Assembly: GCA_046331175.1 (NCBI GenBank)
Contig: JAXLRI010000012.1
Coordinates: 1-64,000, forward strand
Source of the DNA: JAWKIW01 sp046331175
GTDB lineage: Bacteria > Actinomycetota > Acidimicrobiia > Acidimicrobiales > Acidimicrobilacustridaceae
Direction of reading: 5' to 3'
Length of the DNA: 64,000 bases
Part shown: piece after piece, positions 33,587 through 41,487 of the stretch
Position numbering within the stretch: the first letter of the stretch is position 1
How the letters are laid out: each line of letters opens with the position of its first letter
Position numbers and translations under genes: made by a program
Notes under the pieces: model-generated
Database searches by the model: none
Told to the model about the DNA's origin: nothing
What the model saw: only the letters and a program-made list of their open reading frames with translations

Positions 33587-34869
33587 GCGGCGACCCCGTC
33601 CCCGGTCGGTCCGCAGCGCGCGGGCGGCCGGGCCGCCCCCCCGTCGACGCCCGGGGGGCCGGCGAGCGCGGCGCCGACTCCCGGGGGGCGGGCGAGCGCG
33701 GTGCCGGCGACCGCGGACGAGCCGAACGTGTCGACCTCGAGGCGGCGGCGGTCGTGTTCGAGGCCGAGCGGCCGCGCCTCGTCGGTCTGGCCTACCGGCT
33801 GCTCGGCTCCCTGAGCGATGCCGAGGACGTGGTGCAGGAGGCCTGGCTGCGCTGGGCGGGCGCCGACCGCGCCGCCGTCGACAACCCGGCGGCCTGGCTC
33901 ACCACGGTGACGAGCAGGATCGGGCTCGACCGCCTCCGGGCGCGGTCGCGGGAGCGGGCGAGCTACGTCGGCCCGTGGCTGCCCGAGCCGCTGGTCGAGC
34001 CGCTCGACCTGGCGGCCGCCGAGGAGCCGGCGGTCACCGCCGACGTCCGCCCCTCGGTCGATCCCGCCGACCGGGCGGCGCTGGCCGACTCGCTCACCAC
34101 GGCGTTCCTCGTGCTGCTCGAGGAGCTGTCACCGGTCGAGCGGCTCGTCATCCTCCTCGTCGACGTGTTCGGCGAGCCGTTCCGCCTGGCCGCCGAGGTG
34201 ACCGGTCGCTCGGAGGCGGCGGTGCGCCAGCTCGCCGTGCGGGCCCGGCGCAAGCTGCGGGCCACCACCGCGACCGATGTCAGCGATGCCGAGGCCGTCG
34301 TCCGCCCCGCCGTCCTGCTGGCCAGCGGCCTCGACCTCGGCGGGCGGCGGGGCGAGGGGGTCGATCGGCCCGCCCGCGTCCCCGTCGACGGCGCGGTCGC
34401 CCTCGGCGACGGGGGCGGGGAGGGTCGCCCGCCGGTCGACCCCGACGGCGACCTCGCCGCCGTCCCCCGCCGTCGCCGCGACGCCGCCTCGCCCGAGGCG
34501 GTGCGGGTGGCGACCACCCTGCTCGGCGCGGTGGCCACCGGTGACCTCGATGCGGCGATGGCCCTGCTCGCCCCTGAGGTCGTGCTGGTGAGCGACGGTG
34601 GCGCCGACCACCACGCCGCCCGCCGCCCCGTGCTCGGCGCCGACCGGGTGGCCCGACTGCTCGTGAACCTGGCCAAGCGGGTGCCCGAGGGCGCCGAGCT
34701 CGTCCCCGGCCTCGTCAACGGCGAGCCCGGCGTGGTGGTCCGCCACCAGGGCCGCACCCGCTTCGTGCTCGCCATCGGCGTCGACCCGACCGGCGTGGTC
34801 GACCACGTCAGCGTCGTGGTCAACCCCGACAAGCTGCAGGCCGTCGACGACCCACCGCCCGTGCGCTGA
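33583..34869 (+). CDS. ECF41-family (SigJ-like) sigma factor with SnoaL-type C-terminal domain
   Basis: 428 residues if the overlapping GTG at 33583 is used; GTG at 33754 would remove ~57 low-complexity residues (repeats of RGAGERGA). Sigma-2 reads RPRLVGLAYRLLGSLSDAED. The linker has WLPEP and sigma-4 has ERLVILLVDVFGEPF. The C-terminal SnoaL-like domain carries SDGGADHHAARRP, where ECF41 proteins usually have DGGGK, and ends NPDKL. These WLPEP, DGGGK-like and NPDKL motifs define ECF41, in which the C-terminal domain tunes activity. An unusual ~75-residue insertion separates sigma-4 and SnoaL. The partner oxidoreductase upstream also fits ECF41 context. Confidence 0.88.
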   Translation: MSGDPVPGRSAARGRPGRPPVDARGAGERGADSRGAGERGAGDRGRAERVDLEAAAVVFEAERPRLVGLAYRLLGSLSDAEDVVQEAWLRWAGADRAAVDNPAAWLTTVTSRIGLDRLRARSRERASYVGPWLPEPLVEPLDLAAAEEPAVTADVRPSVDPADRAALADSLTTAFLVLLEELSPVERLVILLVDVFGEPFRLAAEVTGRSEAAVRQLAVRARRKLRATTATDVSDAEAVVRPAVLLASGLDLGGRRGEGVDRPARVPVDGAVALGDGGGEGRPPVDPDGDLAAVPRRRRDAASPEAVRVATTLLGAVATGDLDAAMALLAPEVVLVSDGGADHHAARRPVLGADRVARLLVNLAKRVPEGAELVPGLVNGEPGVVVRHQGRTRFVLAIGVDPTGVVDHVSVVVNPDKLQAVDDPPPVR

Positions 34870-34961
34870 GCGCCGAGGAGCAGCCGCCTCGGGGCCAGCG
34901 CTCCATCGGACCGGTGGCCATCGGTGGTCAGACACCGCCGGCCGGACGCCGGTGTGGCCCG

Positions 34962-36503
34962 TCAGCCGTAGACGGCGTGGGTGGTGGCGCGCAGGTGGCG
35001 CAGGAGCGCGTCGGCCTGCAGCGGTGAGCCGGTGGCCCGCTCGATCAGCTCGGGAGCGGGGTAGCGGCTGGCGAGGTGGTGGACGTTGGTGCGCAGCCAG
35101 TCGAGCAGCGGCGCGAGGTCGCCGTCGGCGAGCCGGTCGTCGAGGTCGCCGATGGCCGCGCCGGCCGCCTCGAAGAGGTGGGCGGCGAGCAGGTTGCCCA
35201 GCGTGTAGGTGGGGAAGTAGCCGAACGCCCCCATCGACCAGTGGATGTCTTGCAGCACGCCCTCGGCGACCGATGGTGGCCGCACGCCGAGCAACTCGTC
35301 GTAGAGGTCGTCCCACCGGCCGGGCAGCTCGTCCACGTCGAGGTCACCGGCGAACAGCGCCCGCTCGATCTCGAAGCGGGCGGCGACGTGCAGGTTGTAG
35401 GTGGCCTCGTCGGCCTCGACCCGGATGAACGACGGGGTGACGGTGTGCAGCGCCGGCCAGATGGCGTCGGCGTCGTAGCCGGCTCGGTCGGGGAGGTGGG
35501 TGGCCAGGCGGGGCGCGGCCCACGTCCAGAACGGGCGGGACCGGCCGACCAGGTTCTCCCAGAGGCGCGACTGCGACTCGTGCACGCCGAGCGACACGGC
35601 CGCGCCGACCGGCGTGCCGGCCCACGCCTCGGGCAGGCCCTGCTCGTACAGGCCGTGGCCGGCCTCGTGCATCACGCCGAACAGGCCCGGCCGCCAGTCG
35701 TCGTCCTCCCACCGCCAGGTGATGCGCACGTCGGCCGGGTCGAAGCTGGTGGTGAAGGGGTGGGTCGACGCGTCGAGGCGACCGGCGTCGAAGTCGTAGC
35801 CCATGGCCGTGGCGACCTCGACGGCGAAGGCCCGCTGGGCCTCGGCCGGGAACGAGCCCTTGCAGGGTGCTTCGTCGACGACGACCGGGCTGTCGGCGGC
35901 GGCCTGCACCAGCGGGGCCAGCTCGGCGCGCAGCGAGGCGAAGAGGGGGACGAGCTCGGCCTCGGTGGTGCCCGGCTCGTACTCGTCGAGCAGCGCGTCG
36001 TAGGGCGTGGCGGCCAGGCCGGCCGCCACGTAGCAGTCGGCCTGCTCCTTGGTGAGGGCGACGACCTCGCGCAGGTCGGGGGCGAAGGCGGCGAAGTCGG
36101 CGTCGGCCCGCGCGGCCTGCCACGAGGTGAGGGCCCGGCTCTGCACCTCGGCCATGCGACGAGCGAGTGCGGCGGGCACCGCGGTGGCCCGCACCACGGT
36201 CCGGCGGGCCTCGCGCACCTGGGCGGCCAGCTCGCCGTCGGGGTCGGCGGTGGCGGCCTCGGCGGCGGCGTCGAGGGCCTCGGCCAGGCGAGGGTCGGTG
36301 AGCTTCTCGTGGCTCAGGCCGGCCAGCGCCGACAGCGCTCGGCCTCGTCCCGGCTGGCCCTTCGGGGGCATGTACGTCTCCTGGTCCCACCCGAGCACCG
36401 CGGCGGCGGACTCGAGGGCGGCGATGTCCGCCCAGCGGGCGAGGAGCTCGGCGCCGGGGGTGGTCTCGGGGGACGCGTCGGGGGTCTCGGTGTCGAGGGC
36501 CAT
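34962..36503 (-). CDS. M32-family metallocarboxypeptidase
   Basis: 513 residues. The zinc site HEAGHGLYEQGLPEAW contains HEXXH, with downstream helix motifs ESQSRLWENLVGRSRPFW and IRVEADEATYNLHVAARFEIE that complete the M32 (Taq carboxypeptidase) active site. It trims amino acids from peptide C-termini in the cytoplasm. The ATG is supported by TAGACT at 36511-36516 followed by 7 nt, a leaderless arrangement. The length matches the family. Confidence 0.94.
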   Translation of the reverse strand: MALDTETPDASPETTPGAELLARWADIAALESAAAVLGWDQETYMPPKGQPGRGRALSALAGLSHEKLTDPRLAEALDAAAEAATADPDGELAAQVREARRTVVRATAVPAALARRMAEVQSRALTSWQAARADADFAAFAPDLREVVALTKEQADCYVAAGLAATPYDALLDEYEPGTTEAELVPLFASLRAELAPLVQAAADSPVVVDEAPCKGSFPAEAQRAFAVEVATAMGYDFDAGRLDASTHPFTTSFDPADVRITWRWEDDDWRPGLFGVMHEAGHGLYEQGLPEAWAGTPVGAAVSLGVHESQSRLWENLVGRSRPFWTWAAPRLATHLPDRAGYDADAIWPALHTVTPSFIRVEADEATYNLHVAARFEIERALFAGDLDVDELPGRWDDLYDELLGVRPPSVAEGVLQDIHWSMGAFGYFPTYTLGNLLAAHLFEAAGAAIGDLDDRLADGDLAPLLDWLRTNVHHLASRYPAPELIERATGSPLQADALLRHLRATTHAVYG

Positions 36504-36510
36504 GGCGGCG

Positions 36511-36516
36511 AGTCTA
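36511..36516 (-). promoter_or_regulatory. Leaderless-type -10 element (TAGACT) of the M32 carboxypeptidase gene
   Basis: On the minus strand TAGACT is followed by 7 nt and the ATG at 36503. No Shine-Dalgarno sequence is present. Confidence 0.45.
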
Positions 36517-36619
36517 CGGACGGACCCCGACGCCCCCGGTAGGGTGCGGCCCCGAACGTCCGATCAACCGATCGCCCGGCAACCGCGCCGGTCGGTCACC
36601 TCGCCCGCAGGAGCGCACC

Positions 36620-37096
36620 ATGGCCACCAACGCCGAGACCGCCTACGAGTCCTTCAAGGCCGCCGAGGGCCAGACCGAGGGCACCGGCGAGTGGTTCGAG
36701 GTCACCCAGGAGCGGGTGAACGAGTTCGCCGACGTCACCCTCGACCACCAGTTCATCCACATCGACCCCGAGGCGGCCAAGGGCACGCCGTTCGGCGGCA
36801 CGATCGCCCACGGCTTCCTCACCCTGTCGATGCTCACCCACCTCACCGCCTCGATCCCCCAGGACATGAGCCGCTTCGCCGGCATCCTCATGGGCGTCAA
36901 CTACGGCTTCGAGAAGGTGCGCTTCGTGGCCCCGGTGCCCACCGGGTCGCGCATCCGGGCCACCTCGGTGCTGAGCAACGTCGAGCTGAAGGACCCGAAC
37001 ACGATCAACGTGACCAAGACGATCACGGTCGAGATCGAGGGCGGGTCCAAGCCGGCCCTGGTCGCCGACTGGATCACCCGCCTCGTCTACGGCTGA
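36620..37096 (+). CDS. MaoC-type (R)-specific enoyl-CoA hydratase
   Basis: 158 residues, one hot-dog domain. The hydratase-2 motif FADVTLDHQFIHIDPEAA, then GTPFGGTIAHGFLTLSML, gives the catalytic Asp and His pair. It hydrates trans-2-enoyl-CoA to (R)-3-hydroxyacyl-CoA for degradation or polyester synthesis. A CAGGAGCGCACC site supports the ATG, and TAGGGT at 36540 is a possible -10. The 3' end is tandemly duplicated (see the repeat at 37079). Confidence 0.9.
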   Translation: MATNAETAYESFKAAEGQTEGTGEWFEVTQERVNEFADVTLDHQFIHIDPEAAKGTPFGGTIAHGFLTLSMLTHLTASIPQDMSRFAGILMGVNYGFEKVRFVAPVPTGSRIRATSVLSNVELKDPNTINVTKTITVEIEGGSKPALVADWITRLVYG

Positions 37097-37155
37097 GCCG
37101 CCTCGTCTCCGGCCGAGCCGCCTCGTCTCCGACTGAGCCGGGCGATCTCCGGTGG
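37079..37155. repeat. 20-bp tandem repeats starting inside the 3' end of the MaoC gene
   Basis: Units at 37079-37098, 37099-37118 and 37119-37138 are near copies of CGCCTCGTCTACGGCTGAGC, and a decayed fourth follows. The first unit contains the MaoC stop codon; the rest are noncoding. It looks like replication slippage. The gap then ends at the convergent TetR gene. Confidence 0.65.
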
Positions 37156-37175
37156 CGCCGGCCCGCCAGCGCGGG

Positions 37176-38471
37176 TCAGATCTGCAGCGCGTCGAGCACC
37201 AGGCGGGTGGCCGGCAGCGTCGACGCCGACGGCGCCGTGCTGCGCTCGATGAGCATGAGCCGGGTGACGGCCTCGGACACGGCGTCGGCGTCGGCGTCGG
37301 TCCGCAGTGCACCTCGCTCCTGCCCGTAGCGGATGGCGTCGGCCAGCATGCTGCGCATCGTCGGCATCGGCAGCAGGCGCAGGTCGGGGGGCGGCGCCAT
37401 GCCGGTGAGCACGGCCAGGGCGCCAAGCGCCAGCTCGGCGCTGGTGTCGATGGCGTTGACCAAGGTGTCGATGGTGGTCTGCAGGCGGGCGTGGGGATCG
37501 GCCGGCAGCGCGGCCCGCGTGAGGGCCTCGGCGGTGAGGTGCGCCAGCAGGATGGTGGCCAGGCCGGCCTTGGACCCGAACGCGGACAGCAGCTGGGCTT
37601 CGGTGGTGCCGCCCGCCCGGGCGAGGTCGTGCAGGGTCAGCTCGGCCCACGTCGACTCGGCCGTGAGCCGCCGGGCCGCGGCCAGCACGCGGTCGGTGTC
37701 GATGTCGTCGAGCCCCACCCCTCCCGGAGTCGCCAGGAGGTCGATCTCGGCGTGCAGGTCGTCGAGCGTCGCCGGATCGCCGACCCGTCGCGTCACCGTC
37801 GGGAGCATGGCGAGCACCACGTCCTCGAGCAGCTCGGGGCGAGCGCGCTCGGGGTCGGTCCAGTGCCGGGCGAGGAAGCCGACCGAGAGCGCGTCGAGCA
37901 CGACCGTGAGGTCGCCCATCGTCAGGGGCGGCCGCGGCTCGCGCTGCCAGCGATCGAACAGGACGGCGAGGCCGAGCTGCATCGTCCCGTCGATGGCCAC
38001 GTAGGCGCCGCGGATGGCCGACTGCACGTGGGGGTCGGAGGCCTTGGCCAGGGCCGCCATCTCGATGCGGTAGCCGTCGTGGTCGACCAGGCTCTCGAAG
38101 GTCTGCCGCACCACCCGCCGGACCTCGCCCGCGACCTCGACGTCGCGCTCGGCCAGGTCGGTGAGGGCCTCGGCGACGCGGGTGGGCGCGACCAGCCGGT
38201 CGGGGTCCTCGACGTAGCGGACCAGGTCGAGGACGAAGTCCTCCTGGGTGGGCCAGTTGGCGTAGAAGGTGGCCCGGGTGACGCCGGCCTGGCGGGCCAG
38301 CCGGCTGATCGACAGGCCCGCCCACAGCTCGGCCAGCGACAGGTCGGCGAACAGCTCGACGCCAGCCTCCAGGAGGCGCCGCCGGGAGGGCAGGCCGCCG
38401 GCATCGCCGGGCGCGGTGGCTCGTTCGGTCCGCTGGTCTTCGCGGGGCGACGCTCCGTTTCCGCTGGTCAC
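37176..38471 (-). CDS. Two-headed TetR regulator (two TetR units in one chain)
   Basis: About 431 residues from GTG at 38471; an ATG at 38519 would place the operator-like dyad inside the gene. Unit 1: HTH at ~30-80 (RRRLLEAGVELFADLSLAEL, ISRLARQAGVTRATFYANWP) and ligand domain to ~225. Unit 2: HTH at ~260-315 (RVLAAARRLTAEST, LHDLARAGGTTEAQLLSAFG) and ligand domain to the end. Normal TetR proteins are ~190-230 residues and act as dimers, so this chain may mimic a built-in dimer. It is divergent from the amidohydrolase-P450 pair and probably controls it. Confidence 0.85.
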   Translation of the reverse strand: MTSGNGASPREDQRTERATAPGDAGGLPSRRRLLEAGVELFADLSLAELWAGLSISRLARQAGVTRATFYANWPTQEDFVLDLVRYVEDPDRLVAPTRVAEALTDLAERDVEVAGEVRRVVRQTFESLVDHDGYRIEMAALAKASDPHVQSAIRGAYVAIDGTMQLGLAVLFDRWQREPRPPLTMGDLTVVLDALSVGFLARHWTDPERARPELLEDVVLAMLPTVTRRVGDPATLDDLHAEIDLLATPGGVGLDDIDTDRVLAAARRLTAESTWAELTLHDLARAGGTTEAQLLSAFGSKAGLATILLAHLTAEALTRAALPADPHARLQTTIDTLVNAIDTSAELALGALAVLTGMAPPPDLRLLPMPTMRSMLADAIRYGQERGALRTDADADAVSEAVTRLMLIERSTAPSASTLPATRLVLDALQI

Positions 38472-38484
38472 GGCGGGTGACCAT

Positions 38485-38494
38485 ACAGGACTGT
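38485..38494. promoter_or_regulatory. ACAG-GA-CTGT dyad just upstream of the two-headed TetR gene
   Basis: The dyad lies 14-23 nt upstream of the GTG start at 38471 in AT-richer flanks. Its position suits autoregulation by the two-headed TetR. Arms are only 4 bp, so the call is tentative. Confidence 0.35.
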
Positions 38495-38733
38495 CTAGTG
38501 GCTGTGCAGCGCTGCGCATTGACGGGTCTCCCGCCCTGGGGTCGAATCCCACCCACACGAGGTGGGCGGTGCGCCGCCCGGAAGGCGGGGAGCTGCGGCC
38601 ACGGCGGGAAGGCCGCAGCCGCCCAGGGAGAGGCCCGCCCGCCTCGTGCTCACCTCCCGGTCGATGACCGACCGGACCCCAAGGGGGAGCAGCTGGCCCG
38701 TGGCCCCGCCGTGGCGGGCTTGCCCGGTCGACG

Positions 38734-38745
38734 AGAACGCGTTCT
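38734..38745. promoter_or_regulatory. KstR-like perfect palindrome upstream of the amidohydrolase-P450 pair
   Basis: AGAACGCGTTCT is a perfect 12-bp palindrome. With flanks it matches 13 of 14 positions of the mycobacterial KstR consensus TNNAACNNGTTNNA; the first T is G. It lies about 54 nt upstream of the amidohydrolase ATG. The regulator could be a KstR-type TetR elsewhere or the two-headed TetR next door. Confidence 0.55.
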
Positions 38746-38798
38746 ACCATCGGGCCCGAGCGGTGCCGCAGGCGCCGCCACCGACCCGAGGGGGACCG

Positions 38799-40022
38799 AT
38801 GGCCGTCATCGACGCCGACACCCGTGACGCCACCGCCGGCACGTCGCGCACCGGCCCGGCCTTCGACGCCGACAACCACTACTACGAGGCCCTCGACGCC
38901 TTCACCCGCCACCTCGACCCGGCGCACGCCGACCGCTGCGTGCAGTGGTGCGAGATCGGCGGCCGTCGCTACCACGTCGTCGGCGGTCGGCTCAGCAAGG
39001 CGGTCACCAACCCCACCTTCGACCCCGTCGCCAAGCCCGGCGCGATGCACGACTACTTCCGCGGCAACCCCGAGGGTCGCGACCCGCTGTCGTTCCTGCG
39101 CGACCGCGAGCCCATCCGCCCCGAGTACCGCGAACGCGAGGCCCGGCTTCGGGTCCTCGACGACCAGGGCCTCGAGGGCTGCTGGATGTTCCCCACCCTC
39201 GGCATGATCTACGAGGAGCTGCTCAAGGACGACCCCGAGGCCGTGTGCTGGACCTTCACCGCCTTCAACCGGTGGCTGGCCGACGACTGGGGCTTTGGTG
39301 GCGACGACGGTCGCATCATCGCTGCGCCCTACCTCACGCTGGCCGACGTCGACTGGGCGGTGGCCGAGCTCGAGTGGGCCCTCGACGCCGGCGCCCGGCT
39401 TCTCGTGATGCGACCGGCGGCGCCCACCACCGTCCTCGGCCGACGGTCGCCCTTCGACGAGTCGTTCGACCCGTTCTGGGCCCGCGTCGACGAGGCCGGG
39501 GTCACCGTGGTGCTGCACGCCGGCGACGGTGGCGCCTCGGCCAACGGGTACGCGTCCGAGGGCTTCGCCGCCGACTTCAAGGGCGGCTGGAAGCCGTCGA
39601 TCAAGTTCTTCTCCATCGAGCAGGCGATCACCGACTTCCTCCTGTCGATGCTGCTCGAGAACCTCCTGGTGCGGTTCCCCAACCTCCGGTTCGCCTCGGT
39701 GGAGAACGGCGCCGAGTTCCTGCCCGACCTGTTCCGCAAGGCCCGCTCCGTCGCCAAGAAGGTGCCGGGCTGGTTCCCCGAGGACCCGGTCGAGACCTTC
39801 CGCCGCAGCGTGTGGATCAACCCGTTCTGGGAGGACGACGTGACCAAGGTCGTCGAGTGGGTGGGTGCCGACCGCGTGCTGTTCGGGTCCGACTGGCCCC
39901 ACATCGAGGGCATGCCGGCGCCGCTCGACTACACCGCCGAGCTGGCCGACCTCGACGATGCGACGGTCCGGCGGGTGCTGCACGACAACGTGCTCGAGCT
40001 CTCCGCGCCGCGCCCCCGCTGA
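38799..40022 (+). CDS. Amidohydrolase-family (amidohydrolase_2-like) metal-dependent hydrolase
   Basis: 407 residues from ATG at 38799 after GAGGGGGACC. The TIM-barrel landmarks are FDADNHYYEALDAFTRHL near the N-terminus, VVLHAGDGGASANGY in the middle, and VLFGSDWPHIEGMPAPLDY near the end; SDWPH carries the C-terminal metal/catalytic aspartate. The family includes decarboxylases and hydrolases of aromatic or ring-opened compounds. It is followed 92 bp later by a P450 on the same strand, a pair that suggests oxidation then hydrolysis of one compound. Confidence 0.85.
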   Translation: MAVIDADTRDATAGTSRTGPAFDADNHYYEALDAFTRHLDPAHADRCVQWCEIGGRRYHVVGGRLSKAVTNPTFDPVAKPGAMHDYFRGNPEGRDPLSFLRDREPIRPEYREREARLRVLDDQGLEGCWMFPTLGMIYEELLKDDPEAVCWTFTAFNRWLADDWGFGGDDGRIIAAPYLTLADVDWAVAELEWALDAGARLLVMRPAAPTTVLGRRSPFDESFDPFWARVDEAGVTVVLHAGDGGASANGYASEGFAADFKGGWKPSIKFFSIEQAITDFLLSMLLENLLVRFPNLRFASVENGAEFLPDLFRKARSVAKKVPGWFPEDPVETFRRSVWINPFWEDDVTKVVEWVGADRVLFGSDWPHIEGMPAPLDYTAELADLDDATVRRVLHDNVLELSAPRPR

Positions 40023-40114
40023 TCCGCGGCCGGAACCGGCCGACACGGACCTCCTGCGAAGCGTCACCCCGGGGGCGGGGTAGCGTCGGGCCAGGACGGA
40101 CCACGGGGGGAACC

Positions 40115-41434
40115 ATGACCGTCACCCACCTCGACCTCGACGTCGCGCCGGGCCAGCTGCCCACCACCGACCTGTCGCTCGACGAGATCCACCTCGGCGA
40201 CATGGCGGTGTGGATGCGCCCCGACCGCGACGGCATCTTCGCCAAGCTGCGGGCCGAGCGGCCGGTCAGCTTCCACGCCGAGCCCGACTACGTCGACCCG
40301 GCCACCGGCGAGGAGATCATGCCGCCGGGCCCCGGCTTCTGGGCGGTGACCCGCTTCGACGACGTCATGCGGATCAGCCGCGATCCCGACACGTTCCACT
40401 CGGCGCCCACCTCCCAGATCGGCGACATGCCCGCCGACCTCGCCGAGTGGCTGGGCTCGATCGTCAACCTCGACGCCCCCAAGCACACCCGCCTGCGCAG
40501 CATCGTGAACCGGGGCTTCACCCCTCGCCGCGTGCGCGAGCTGCAGGACACCATCCGCAGCGTCGCCATCGAGGTGATCGACGAGGTCGGCCCGCTCGGC
40601 GAGTGCGACTTCGTGTCCGAGATCGCGGCGAAGCTCCCGCTCACGATCATCTGCGACATGCTCGGCGCTCCCCGGTCCGATCGCCAACGCCTCTACGAGC
40701 TCACCAACAAGGTGCTCGGCGTCGGCGACCCCGAGATGGTCACGTCGATGGCCGACCTGATGGCGGCCGGCATGGAGCTGTTCCAGTACGGCCTGGCCCT
40801 CGGCGAGCAGCGCCTCGCCGATCCCGGTGACGACATCACCTCCGCGCTGATGCACGCCGAGATCGAGGGCGAGGACGGCGAGGAGCACCGGCTCACCTCC
40901 TCGGAGATGGGGTCGTTCTTCCTGCTGCTGGTCGCCGCCGGCAACGAGACCACCCGCACCGCCATCACCCACGGGCTGCTGCAGCTGACCCGTCACCCCG
41001 ACCAGCGCCAGGTCTGGGTGGACGACCTCGATGGCGTGTCGCCGACGGCTGTCGACGAGATCGTGCGCTGGGCCAGCCCCGTCATCCACTTCCGCCGCAC
41101 CGCGACGCGCGACACCGAGGTGGGCGGCCAGCCCATCGCCGCCGGCGAGAAGGTCGTGATGATCTACCCGTCGGCCAACCGCGACGAGACGCACTTCGCC
41201 GATCCCTACACCTTCGATGTGCGGCGCACCCCCAACGACCACGTGGGCTTCGGGGCCGGCGGTCCGCACTTCTGCCTCGGCGCCAACCTGGCCCGGGTCG
41301 AGATCCGCATCATGTTCGAGGAGCTGTTCCGGCGGCTGCCCGACATCGAGTCCGTGGGCGAGCCCGACTGCCTGCAGTCGGCCTTCATCAACGGCATCAA
41401 GCGCCTGCCCTGCCGCTTCACGCCGATCGGTTGA
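40115..41434 (+). CDS. Cytochrome P450 (third of three)
   Basis: 439 residues from ATG at 40115 after a GGGGGGAACC site; TAGCGT at about 40080 may be a local -10. The I-helix is LVAAGNETTRTAITH, the K-helix AVDEIVRWASPVIHFRRT and the heme loop FGAGGPHFCLGANLARVEI. It is closely similar in layout to the second P450, suggesting paralogues. The N-terminal ~40 residues precede the usual P450 start (DEIHLGDMAVWMRPDRDG). The KstR-like site at 38734 lies upstream of the probable operon. Confidence 0.94.
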   Translation: MTVTHLDLDVAPGQLPTTDLSLDEIHLGDMAVWMRPDRDGIFAKLRAERPVSFHAEPDYVDPATGEEIMPPGPGFWAVTRFDDVMRISRDPDTFHSAPTSQIGDMPADLAEWLGSIVNLDAPKHTRLRSIVNRGFTPRRVRELQDTIRSVAIEVIDEVGPLGECDFVSEIAAKLPLTIICDMLGAPRSDRQRLYELTNKVLGVGDPEMVTSMADLMAAGMELFQYGLALGEQRLADPGDDITSALMHAEIEGEDGEEHRLTSSEMGSFFLLLVAAGNETTRTAITHGLLQLTRHPDQRQVWVDDLDGVSPTAVDEIVRWASPVIHFRRTATRDTEVGGQPIAAGEKVVMIYPSANRDETHFADPYTFDVRRTPNDHVGFGAGGPHFCLGANLARVEIRIMFEELFRRLPDIESVGEPDCLQSAFINGIKRLPCRFTPIG

Positions 41435-41487
41435 GCCGGAGGCGACGAGCCCTCCCGTCGTCGACGCGACCGAAGAGGGCGCCCAGC

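Larger units (their letters stand above)
38472..38798. other. 327-bp intergenic region with regulatory palindromes
   Basis: The largest gene-free gap in the window, between the divergent two-headed TetR gene and the amidohydrolase gene. It holds the dyads described at 38485 and 38734, and several GC-rich hairpins at about 38555-38625. A GGTCGAATCC stretch near 38539 recalls a tRNA T-arm, but no cloverleaf could be built. Confidence 0.5.

Noticed and set aside
38517..38570. tRNA-like T-arm (GGTCGAATCC)
   Set aside because: The stem is imperfect, position 54 is not T, and no acceptor or anticodon arm could be paired with the surrounding sequence.
37176..40067. A single 963-codon frame through the two-headed TetR gene
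   Set aside because: Only the part up to 38471 (or 38519) has TetR sequence; the rest is antisense to the amidohydrolase.
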